Origin: Methanocorpusculum sp.
GTDB lineage: Archaea > Halobacteriota > Methanomicrobia > Methanomicrobiales > Methanocorpusculaceae
Length of the DNA stretch: 10,261 bases
Direction of reading: 5' to 3'
Assembly (NCBI GenBank): GCA_017622255.1
Contig: JAGARL010000057.1
Coordinates: 1 to 10,261, forward strand
Positions 1 to 5,373 of this stretch are shown one piece after another. The notes under the pieces were generated by a model. That model worked only from the letters and a program-made list of their open reading frames with translations, was not told the origin of the DNA and did not search any database. The position numbers and the translations under genes are program-made. Each line of letters opens with the position of its first letter. Position 1 is the stretch's first letter.

Positions 1-28
1 TAAAGCATACCCCATCCAATGATAGTAT

Positions 29-418
29 ATGAATCTCACCGGAAGAAGTATTTCCAAAGGCACAGCAGAAGGCGAACTGCTGAAAACCGACACGCCGATT
101 TCTTTCCTGGGCGGCGTTGACCCGAGGACAGGAGTTATTATCGATGCCGCCCATCCGCTTGCCGGGCAGAAGATTACCGGAAAAGTTCTTGCCTTCCCCT
201 ACGGCAAAGGTTCGACGGTTGGCTCCTACGTTCTCTATGCACTGTCCAGAAACGGCACGGCTCCGGCAGCAGTGATTAATACCGAATGCGAGACAATTAT
301 CGCTATTGGAACCATTATCGCAGGAATTCCGGCTGTTGACCGTCTGGAAGGAGACCTGCCGGAGAATGGAACGGTTGTAACCGTCAACGGAACAGAAGGA
401 ACTGTCAGCTTCGCATGA
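29..418 (+). CDS. Phosphomevalonate dehydratase small subunit (aconitase X swivel domain, DUF126)
   Basis: 129 residues, the usual full length for this family. In archaea that use the modified mevalonate route, this subunit pairs with the large aconitase-X subunit to dehydrate (R)-5-phosphomevalonate to trans-anhydromevalonate 5-phosphate, a step toward the isoprenoids of archaeal lipids. Seen here: GGVDPRTG at residues 28-35 and KGSTVGSYVLY at 60-70. The serine at 62 lies where the family's proposed catalytic serine is expected. The protein is a single swivelling beta/alpha domain with no signal peptide or membrane segment. The ATG at 29 has no clear Shine-Dalgarno, but one frame open from the window edge ends in TGA at 30-32, overlapping this ATG; the large-subunit gene could therefore lie just upstream and be translationally coupled. 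The next gene also overlaps in ATGA fashion. The family call is firm; the substrate is inferred from the archaeal family. Confidence 0.88.
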   Translation: MNLTGRSISKGTAEGELLKTDTPISFLGGVDPRTGVIIDAAHPLAGQKITGKVLAFPYGKGSTVGSYVLYALSRNGTAPAAVINTECETIIAIGTIIAGIPAVDRLEGDLPENGTVVTVNGTEGTVSFA

Positions 419-1524
419 ATATTGTCTGGCGGTATATTTCCCACAGCAGGAATACCTATGCGGGACTGTTTGCGGCGTGCGAAAAGTACGGATACACCTT
501 GGAGCCGGTTGACGGGCCGGATGGAGACATCATCTGCTACAGTCTCAACAGTCTAAACTATAATCTCTATGCAGAAGAGATGCGAAACGCCGAAGGCATT
601 GTAATTGCCGGCGGCCCGCATCCGTCTGCCTGCTGGAAGAATGTTCTCCGCGATGCGGATTATGTGGTGGTCGGCGAAGGCGAGCGCACGCTTCCGCGGC
701 TTCTGGATGCGTTAACGAAAGGCGGCGATCCGGATTCCGTTCCGGGTGTTGCCGGAAAGAACGGTCTGAATCAGGTTGACCATTCGGTGAGACTGGATGC
801 CTATCCCTGCTTTTCGCGGATGAAAGGGTATATTGAGCTTTCCCGCAGCTGTCCGTTTAACTGCGGCTACTGCCAGACGCCAAGACTGCATGGAAACCGG
901 ATGAGACACCGTTCCCGCGAGGCAGTGGTGGAGCTTGCGTCAAAGTTCCGGGACGCACGGTTTGTCACACCCAACGCGTTTGCCTACGGTTCTGCAGACG
1001 GTATTCACCCGGATGTGGAAAAGCTGGAACGCCTGCTATCCTCGCTTTCGAAAAACAATATCTATCTGGGAACGTTCCCCTCCGAGGTGCGGCCTGAGTT
1101 TGTTCTTCCGGAGACGGCGGAACTGGTTGTGCAGTACTGTTCAAATAAGAATCTGCATTTCGGCGCTCAGTCCGGTTCGGATTCGGTGCTTCACACGCTT
1201 CGCCGCGGACACACCATCGCGGATGTTATGCAGGCGATTGATGTATGCCGGGATTTCCATCTGCAGCCGGTGGTGGATGTGATTTTCGGCTTCCCGTTCG
1301 AGACCGACGAAGACCAGCAGAAGACATTTGATTTAGTAAAAGAGATTTCCCGCTACGGAAGAGTGCATGTCCATCTGTTAACCCCGCTTCCGGGAACAGC
1401 GCTTGCGGGAACGGTGTGCCGGGAGCTTCTGCCGGATATTGACAGTAAACTGGGAAAACTTGCACAGAACGGAAGGGTTACCGGTTACTGGCATGAAAAA
1501 ATAGACTGGGCAGAGGAGCGGTAA
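415..1524 (+). CDS. B12-binding/radical SAM domain protein, MJ_1487 family
   Basis: 369 residues. Residues 1-130 look like a cobalamin-binding Rossmann domain, with GGPHP at 66-70 and VVGEGE at 85-90, both typical of B12-dependent radical SAM enzymes. The radical SAM core follows: the 4Fe-4S motif is C146-X3-C150-X2-C153 (SCPFNCGYCQTP), then AQSGSD at 251-256 and GFPFETDED at 292-300 in the barrel. The whole matches my memory of the archaeal MJ_1487 family (TIGR04013), whose reaction is not established; related enzymes methylate unactivated carbons or perform radical rearrangements. It is probably cytoplasmic. The ATG overlaps the previous stop (ATGA at 415-418), so it is very likely co-translated with the phosphomevalonate dehydratase small subunit. 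The stop lies 4 bases from the stop of the convergent GHMP gene. Superfamily is near certain; the specific family is likely; function is unknown. Confidence 0.88.
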   Translation: MNIVWRYISHSRNTYAGLFAACEKYGYTLEPVDGPDGDIICYSLNSLNYNLYAEEMRNAEGIVIAGGPHPSACWKNVLRDADYVVVGEGERTLPRLLDALTKGGDPDSVPGVAGKNGLNQVDHSVRLDAYPCFSRMKGYIELSRSCPFNCGYCQTPRLHGNRMRHRSREAVVELASKFRDARFVTPNAFAYGSADGIHPDVEKLERLLSSLSKNNIYLGTFPSEVRPEFVLPETAELVVQYCSNKNLHFGAQSGSDSVLHTLRRGHTIADVMQAIDVCRDFHLQPVVDVIFGFPFETDEDQQKTFDLVKEISRYGRVHVHLLTPLPGTALAGTVCRELLPDIDSKLGKLAQNGRVTGYWHEKIDWAEER

Positions 1525-1528
1525 GGCT

Positions 1529-2611
1529 CTACTCGCTCTTTTCCACCGTCAGCCCGCAGTTATCTGCTTTGGTGCTGACGGCAATTTCCAGCCCGATACT
1601 GTCTGCAATTTTCTGCATCTCTTCTTCATTCTTCTCTGTTATCACGCAGACAGATGGTCCGACAGAACTCATCGCCACGAACTCCAGTCCGGCAGACCGC
1701 AGGGCATTCATGTGCTGGTAGATGATAAAGGAGTGATGCTGAACCTCAGCCCGCTTGGAGCCGCGAAACTCCAGCTCCCAGATGATGTCTCCCATGGTTT
1801 TTATGTCGCCGCGGACAAGAGCCGGGATGAAGTCCATCATAATCATGTAGGCTTTCAGTTCCCGGTCGCGGGTATCCAGAAGCCGGGCATGATTCATCAG
1901 GAGCGAGAACTCATTTTCTCCGGCATTCTCTTCTGCGGCATGGGTTTTCGGGATGACGATATAGATATGGTATCCTTCGGCAAACGGATGCGAGCAGATG
2001 GGCGTGAGTTTGTCTCCAATAATATTCATCCCGCCGTTAAGAGAAGCAAGTGCTCCAAGTCCTGTCTCGAATCCGAATACGACTTTTCCTTCTGCATCGG
2101 TTTCTTCGACATAGTTGTTCCCGAGAAGCATGCGGATTCCTTCATTGTCAAGCGGTCTTCCCGCGGCTTCATTCATTCCGGTAAGGACTGCGACCGCGGT
2201 TGTACAGGTTGAGCCAAGACCAATGTGTTCTCTTCCATGGTCGCAGGTTTTGATGCGGAATCCTTTGGTGTAGCCGGTAACTTTTTTGAATGCCGCTTCG
2301 AGGTGGCGAATCAGGAGATGGCGGGATGAGTCAATTTCGGTTTTTTCTGCGGCAGATACCGCAACATCATGATAGAGCTGCAGGGCAAATCCAATTCCGC
2401 CGCCGCCCGGAGTTCCCGGGCAGAAACGGTTCATATCAAGAACACTTAAGTGAATCCGTGCCGGAGCTCTGATATGAAATGTTCCAGATTCTGCTTTCGG
2501 CTCTCTGATGCAGGTGACGTTAGCTGTCCGGATATTTTCTCCGGGGTTGAATGGAGTGAAATCATATTCGACTAAGTCGAGGTCTCCTCCGCGAATCTGT
2601 AGGCTTACCAT
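1529..2611 (-). CDS. GHMP-superfamily protein related to beta-RFAP synthase (methanopterin biosynthesis)
   Basis: 360 residues. Beta-ribofuranosylaminobenzene 5'-phosphate synthase condenses PRPP with 4-hydroxybenzoate/pABA in the first committed step of methanopterin synthesis, and belongs to the GHMP-kinase fold (COG1907). Seen here: RAPARIHLSVLDMN at 48-61 followed by GGGGIGFAL at 69-77, matching the RIHLxLxDLN...GGxGIAL start of that family; a GHMP motif-2-like HIGLGSTCT at 129-136; and a C-terminal MSSVGPSVCVI at 314-324 resembling the family's SSFGPTVY. It differs from the typical enzyme in a roughly 45-residue N-terminal extension, in motif 2, and in a middle segment (FGFETGLGALASLNGG, 179-194) where the usual GGTSGIG-type segment is not recognisable. 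It may therefore be a divergent RFAP synthase or a paralogue with another substrate, so I give no gene symbol. The ATG lacks a Shine-Dalgarno and a TATA-like element lies about 33 bases upstream, suggesting a leaderless or nearly leaderless message. Confidence 0.72.
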   Translation of the reverse strand: MVSLQIRGGDLDLVEYDFTPFNPGENIRTANVTCIREPKAESGTFHIRAPARIHLSVLDMNRFCPGTPGGGGIGFALQLYHDVAVSAAEKTEIDSSRHLLIRHLEAAFKKVTGYTKGFRIKTCDHGREHIGLGSTCTTAVAVLTGMNEAAGRPLDNEGIRMLLGNNYVEETDAEGKVVFGFETGLGALASLNGGMNIIGDKLTPICSHPFAEGYHIYIVIPKTHAAEENAGENEFSLLMNHARLLDTRDRELKAYMIMMDFIPALVRGDIKTMGDIIWELEFRGSKRAEVQHHSFIIYQHMNALRSAGLEFVAMSSVGPSVCVITEKNEEEMQKIADSIGLEIAVSTKADNCGLTVEKSE

Positions 2612-2637
2612 GATGGTATCTTAGATATGGTGCTGTA

Positions 2638-2649
2638 AGTATATGGGTT
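2638..2649 (-). promoter_or_regulatory. Candidate TATA box for the GHMP gene
   Basis: On the minus strand an A/T-rich CATATACTT-type element is centred about 33 bases before the ATG at 2611. Archaeal transcription starts about 25 bases after the TATA centre, which would give a leader of only a few bases and fits the lack of a Shine-Dalgarno. A second candidate promoter element is the 24-bp shared motif at 2667-2690. Confidence 0.35.
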
Positions 2650-2666
2650 TTTCGCGATTCGATGTG

Positions 2667-2690
2667 ATATAGCATCATGTGGTTTATTTC
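2667..2690 (-). repeat. 24-bp shared upstream element, copy 1 (upstream of the GHMP gene)
   Basis: Read on the minus strand, this is AATAAACCA, one pyrimidine (C), then ATGATGCTATAT, preceded by GA. It matches 4727-4750 on the plus strand at 22 of 24 positions. It lies about 55 bases upstream of the GHMP start and points toward that gene. It could be a promoter/operator bound by a common regulator or a small dispersed repeat. The A/T-rich CTATAT end could also serve as a TATA box for a start about 30 bases before the gene. Confidence 0.6.
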
Positions 2691-2790
2691 ATGTATTACT
2701 GGCACTTTTGCATCTGAAACACCAATATCGCAAATACAGCAGAGTTCTTTTCCTCTGTTCAAAACCTGCAGGATGAAGATAGCTGCAGTG

Positions 2791-2796
2791 AAAAAA
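2791..2796 (-). terminator. Oligo-T run downstream of the nuclease gene
   Basis: On the minus strand a T6 tract (within CTCTTTTTTC) begins about 20 bases after the nuclease stop. Oligo-T tracts are sufficient as intrinsic terminators in many archaea. A CTGCAG inverted pair (2767-2772 and 2784-2789) lies just beyond it on the minus strand, not before it, so this is not a bacterial hairpin-then-T arrangement. Confidence 0.35.
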
Positions 2797-2816
2797 GAGA
2801 TATGGATACAGCCCGG

Positions 2817-3407
2817 TCAGCAGAGCCGTTTGTTTCGCACATCCCAAAAGAAATTTTTCTCCGGATTTGGGCGGCGATATTTTTGTAAATAGGAGGCAAA
2901 GACCTCCGGATAATTTTTGATGTCATTGAGCGGAACACAGTAAAGCTCCTTTGGTGTTTCCCCGTGCAGGATATCATTTCCAACACCAATCACCACATAC
3001 ACTGGGACATTTTGCTCTTTTTGATACCGAAGATAATTTTCAATTTGATCGGGGCGCGCCCAGCGAATAGTTTGTGTATGGTATTTTTCCGAGTAATAGT
3101 ACCGGGAACGATATTTACATTCCAAAGCGAATTTGTCTCCGGTTCTTCGATAGCGCATCAAAATATCCGGATTGCAATTCGACTCAGGGCAGATTCCATC
3201 CTCACAAATATCCCGAGTCCAGTCAACAACACCAAAATAATTTACTGTATCAAATCTACCGATAATGTACTTTTCAAAGAGTTTGCCCTTCTGTTCATAC
3301 TCGGTCCGAAGCTGTGCATCCGACTTCCCCGCATTTCCCGGAAGTGTTCGTTCCTCCTCCGCATCAAAGAAGTCAAGAACTTTTTTCAGAAAATCTCTCA
3401 AACCCAT
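2817..3407 (-). CDS. PD-(D/E)XK-fold nuclease-like protein, standalone
   Basis: 196 residues, not assigned to a named family. It carries the restriction-endonuclease-fold signature in order: an N-terminal helix with E45 (GKLFEKYI, 42-48), P80-D81 (NPDILMRY), then the strand ALECKYRS at 94-101 giving E96-X-K98, and a following helix QIENYLRYQ (121-129) that can supply motif IV. Spacing D81 to E96 is normal for the fold. The first 35 residues (MGLRDFLKKVLDFFDAEEE) are charged and amphipathic; there is no signal peptide or membrane segment. The C-terminus ends FFWDVRNKRLC, and FWD-X2-NKR recurs in a decayed copy at 3566-3589. There is no methyltransferase, helicase or specificity subunit nearby, so it is not a complete restriction system here. 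The gene is AT-rich (a sampled line is 37% GC) with many rare-looking codons, suggesting acquisition. Fold call fairly confident; target unknown. Confidence 0.75.
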   Translation of the reverse strand: MGLRDFLKKVLDFFDAEEERTLPGNAGKSDAQLRTEYEQKGKLFEKYIIGRFDTVNYFGVVDWTRDICEDGICPESNCNPDILMRYRRTGDKFALECKYRSRYYYSEKYHTQTIRWARPDQIENYLRYQKEQNVPVYVVIGVGNDILHGETPKELYCVPLNDIKNYPEVFASYLQKYRRPNPEKNFFWDVRNKRLC

Positions 3408-3526
3408 TGTTCATACCATATGTCGGAAAAACAATTAATCCTATTCATCCTCTGTGCAATTTTTTCCGGACTGCCGAAAAACCCTCCATCACAGAAGGCC
3501 GTAAATCCGCGAACGCAATTCGCCTA

Positions 3527-3634
3527 AGGTATTTCATCGTCCTGCAAAACAGAGCCGCTCAAAATCCGTTTATTCGCGTCATCCCAAAATTCCTCTCCGG
3601 AATACTGCAGACAAAATATCAGAAAATATGCAAA
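3527..3634 (-). pseudogene. Decayed C-terminal remnant of a second nuclease of the same family
   Basis: Minus-strand reading gives FWDDANKR at 3566-3589, matching FWDVRNKR at the end of the intact nuclease (2826-2849); the DNA of these 24 bases matches at 18 positions, with a synonymous asparagine change (AAT against AAC). Just before it, both copies have TCCGGAGA, and TTTGC lies at nearly equal distance (28 against 30 bases). Just after it, both have CGGCTCTG, displaced by 11 bases by an indel. Nothing upstream on the minus strand resembles the rest of the nuclease: no ExK strand and no PD. I read this as the 3' end of a paralogue whose body was lost. The 80-residue open frame containing it (3524-3766) is probably not a gene, because its N-terminal half runs through the dif site. 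Confidence 0.5.
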
Positions 3635-3685
3635 AATACAAAAACCAATAATTGAACGCATTTTTGAAAAACAAGCTCTTAAACT

Positions 3686-3698
3686 GGTTGAAACAACC
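3686..3698. repeat. Small inverted repeat GGTTG-AAA-CAACC
   Basis: Perfect 5-bp arms around AAA, 20 bases before the dif-like site in the AT-rich spacer between the nuclease and xerA. It may be an accessory binding site or mean nothing; short arms like this occur by chance. Confidence 0.3.
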
Positions 3699-3717
3699 TC
3701 TCCAAAACCTCTAAAAA

Positions 3718-3745
3718 ATTGCGCATAATATGTATTATGCGCAAT
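3718..3745 (+). other. dif: dif-like Xer recombination site
   Basis: A 28-bp site with left arm ATTGCGCATAA (3718-3728), centre TATGTA (3729-3734) and right arm TTATGCGCAAT (3735-3745). The arms are perfect inverted repeats of 11 bp around a 6-bp centre, exactly the dif architecture. It matches Escherichia coli dif, as I remember it, at 21 of 28 positions, including nearly the whole inner part of both arms. Perfect arm symmetry suits one recombinase binding both arms, as in archaeal XerA, rather than the XerC/XerD pair. The two central bases break the symmetry and give the site a direction. It ends 37 bases before the xerA start. No second copy is visible in the window. Chance occurrence directly before a Xer gene is very unlikely. 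Confidence 0.88.
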
Positions 3746-3756
3746 CATTATATCCT
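3746..3756 (+). promoter_or_regulatory. Candidate xerA promoter (TATA box abutting dif)
   Basis: CATTATATC follows the right arm of the dif-like site directly, and its centre lies about 33 bases before the xerA ATG. Transcription would start near 3775, leaving a very short leader, in keeping with the weak AGTAGAGAG before the ATG. The TFB recognition element would fall inside the right dif arm, so recombinase bound to dif should compete with the transcription machinery. Confidence 0.5.
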
Positions 3757-3782
3757 CAGCCCGCAAAACAAATAGTAGAGAG

Positions 3783-4697
3783 ATGGCAAAAGTCAGACGA
3801 ACATTCAGTGCCTGGATTCCCCGCTACATCAGCACACTCCAGACAAAAAACTATTCCGAGAACACCATTGAAGCATATACCCGGGTTCTCAAACTCTTCG
3901 CGAAGTATCAGACCTATCTGACCGAACACGACGGTGAGCTTCCGGAAACGACCGAAGACTTCAGTGAATACGGAATGGGAGCAGAGATTGATGTCTCTGC
4001 CTATGAAATCGTCGACTTCTTTACCTTAATCAGAAACGAACGCCACCTCTCTGCGGCAAGCATCCACCAGTACGATTCTGCGCTTTCCTCCTTCTACCGG
4101 TACTTAATTGTCCAGGATCTGCTCGAAGCAAATCCTATGGATAAAGTTGACCGGCCGAAAATCAAAGACCGCGAGCTCAAATACCTCCGGCACAAAGAGG
4201 TCATGGAGTTCATTGCCTCGCTTGAAAATCCGCGGGATGCACTCCTTGTCCGGACCATTTACGCAACCGGAATGCGTGTTTCCGAGGTCTGCGGCATGAA
4301 CGCGGAACACATCGATTTCGAGGAAGGAACGATTCGCGTCAGAGGAAAGGGCGGTAAAATCCGCGTTGTATTCTGCGACGGAGACACACTTGCAGGAATT
4401 AAAGAATTCTTAGACGGCAGAACCGAAGGCAGTGTCTTTGAGGGAAGAAACGGCGCCCCGCTTTCTCCGCGGACGGTGCAGCACATCTTCAGTCTCTATG
4501 CGCCGAAAGGAATTACTCCGCATAAAATCCGCCACAGTTATGCCAGTGAACTCTACCGCAGGTCGCATAACATCCGCGTAGTCCAGGAAAACTTAGGGCA
4601 CACCTCTATCAAGACCACGGAAATCTATGTCCACACCGACCTTGATGAACGCAGAAGAGCATATGAACAGTACTTCCCGCTTGCAACAGGTGAGTAA
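3783..4697 (+). CDS. xerA: Tyrosine recombinase XerA (chromosome dimer resolution)
   Basis: 304 residues, a normal Xer length. Residues 1-115 form the SAM-like core-binding domain (SENTIEAYTRVLKLFAKY at 25-42; ASIHQYDSALSSFYRYL at 92-108). The catalytic domain has all six expected residues: R165 (ATGMRVSEVC), K189 (RGKGGK), H247 and R250 (HKIRHSYA), H273 (LGHTSIKTT) and the nucleophile Y282 (IYVHTD). Archaeal XerA acts alone, without a XerC/XerD split, to resolve chromosome dimers at dif; it is cytoplasmic and DNA-bound. A perfect dif-like site ends 37 bases upstream, which supports a Xer role over that of a phage integrase; no other phage or plasmid genes are seen nearby. The ATG at 3783 is the first in frame after the likely promoter. 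The gene is transcribed divergently from the nuclease and its remnant and has normal, GC-richer codon use, so it belongs to the core genome. Confidence 0.93.
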   Translation: MAKVRRTFSAWIPRYISTLQTKNYSENTIEAYTRVLKLFAKYQTYLTEHDGELPETTEDFSEYGMGAEIDVSAYEIVDFFTLIRNERHLSAASIHQYDSALSSFYRYLIVQDLLEANPMDKVDRPKIKDRELKYLRHKEVMEFIASLENPRDALLVRTIYATGMRVSEVCGMNAEHIDFEEGTIRVRGKGGKIRVVFCDGDTLAGIKEFLDGRTEGSVFEGRNGAPLSPRTVQHIFSLYAPKGITPHKIRHSYASELYRRSHNIRVVQENLGHTSIKTTEIYVHTDLDERRRAYEQYFPLATGE

Positions 4698-4726
4698 GAT
4701 GTACTTGCATCTCATCATCCGCAAGA

Positions 4727-4750
4727 GTAATAAACCATATGATGCTATAT
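4727..4750 (+). repeat. 24-bp shared upstream element, copy 2 (upstream of the DUF5806-like gene)
   Basis: GT, then AATAAACCA, one pyrimidine (T), then ATGATGCTATAT; 22 of 24 positions match copy 1 (2667-2690, minus strand). It ends 20 bases before the ATG at 4771 and points toward that gene. The A/T-rich part overlaps any TATA box here, so it is likely a promoter element or an operator covering one. Confidence 0.6.
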
Positions 4751-4760
4751 TATAATTAGC

Positions 4761-4765
4761 AGGAG
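4761..4765 (+). promoter_or_regulatory. Ribosome binding site AGGAG of the DUF5806-like gene
   Basis: AGGAG lies 5 bases before the ATG at 4771 and fixes that start. Its presence means the message has a leader, so the TATA box should lie at or upstream of ATAAACCATATG (4730-4741) rather than at TATTATAA. Confidence 0.7.
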
Positions 4766-4770
4766 AAACC

Positions 4771-5373
4771 ATGGAAGAAGAATACCAAAACACCCCGGAG
4801 TTTGAAGAGCCGCCGAAGCTTGCCTACTACAATGAGGCGGAACGCCAGGAAGAGATTAACAAATATCAGAAATTCAAGAAGGTGGACGGCGCCGCCTACC
4901 GCAAGGTGAATCTCTTCCTCAGAAAAAGAACCTATATCACCGCCCGCGAATGGGCAATTGCACGTCTGTGTGCTGACTTCAAAACCCCGTACGGTGCGGA
5001 GATGACCTTTATTGGCCAGCACCTGCCGGAACTTTGTCCCTTCATGGAAGAGCCGTACAGTCCGCAGGCAGTAAACCAGGCACGCAGTTCCTTCAAGCGC
5101 AAGGTGAAGAAATCCGCGGCAACCTTCTTCTACGGTGCTATGTGCGGATTCTTTACGCTTGATGAACTTGATGACATCCTCTTCGAAGCAAACGAGGTCG
5201 CAAAATTCTTCCTGGAAATCGAAGGCACCAGTCTGGAGATTGATGACGAGATTGAGATTGAGGATAAGATCAGCGAAATCATGAAGAAGCTCGGCGACTC
5301 CGCAAACCAGATGTTAAACAGCAGAAGAAACGCTGCAGCTGATGCGGATGAAGACGAAGATGACGAAGAGTGA
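4771..5373 (+). CDS. Conserved archaeal protein, DUF5806-like
   Basis: 200 residues. Residues 31-152 closely resemble, from memory, a conserved haloarchaeal and methanogen family (DUF5806) of unknown function: KYQKFKKVDGAAYRKVN (31-47), RTYITAREWAIARLCADF (53-70), PYSPQAVNQARSSFKRKV (95-112), ATFFYGAMCGFFTLDELDD (117-135), EVAKFFLEIEG (142-152). The N-terminal 30 residues are acidic and likely flexible; the C-terminus from 186 is a run of Asp/Glu (ADADEDEDDEE). It is soluble and mostly helical. The basic helix SSFKRKVKK (106-114) after SPQAVNQA could be a nucleic-acid-binding recognition helix, but this is inference. AGGAG at 4761 supports the start. The next small gene overlaps its end, suggesting a two-gene operon. 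No enzymatic motif is visible. Reality of the gene is near certain; the family name is moderately sure. Confidence 0.8.
   Translation: MEEEYQNTPEFEEPPKLAYYNEAERQEEINKYQKFKKVDGAAYRKVNLFLRKRTYITAREWAIARLCADFKTPYGAEMTFIGQHLPELCPFMEEPYSPQAVNQARSSFKRKVKKSAATFFYGAMCGFFTLDELDDILFEANEVAKFFLEIEGTSLEIDDEIEIEDKISEIMKKLGDSANQMLNSRRNAAADADEDEDDEE

Noticed and set aside
1712..2212. 166-residue plus-strand frame inside the GHMP gene
   Set aside because: Entirely antisense to a gene with clear family motifs; no domain of its own.
2562..2762. 66-residue minus-strand frame with a CCIC cluster upstream of the GHMP gene
   Set aside because: It overlaps the GHMP start and the shared 24-bp element, shows no family resemblance and has no ribosome binding site.
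2767..2789. CTGCAG inverted pair as a rho-independent hairpin for the nuclease gene
   Set aside because: It lies after the T-run in the direction of transcription and has only 6-bp arms with an 11-base loop; the oligo-T tract alone is the better archaeal terminator candidate.
2964..3527. 187-residue plus-strand open frame antisense to the nuclease
   Set aside because: It covers the nuclease on the other strand and has no recognisable domain, while the minus-strand frame has a complete nuclease signature. A shadow frame.
3524..3766. 80-residue minus-strand open frame treated as an intact gene
   Set aside because: Its N-terminal half runs through the dif-like palindrome and the xerA promoter, and only the C-terminal part resembles a protein. 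Treated as a remnant instead.
4700..4725. C-box-like ATGATGA on the minus strand (C/D-box sRNA)
   Set aside because: No D box or internal C'/D' pair at a suitable distance.
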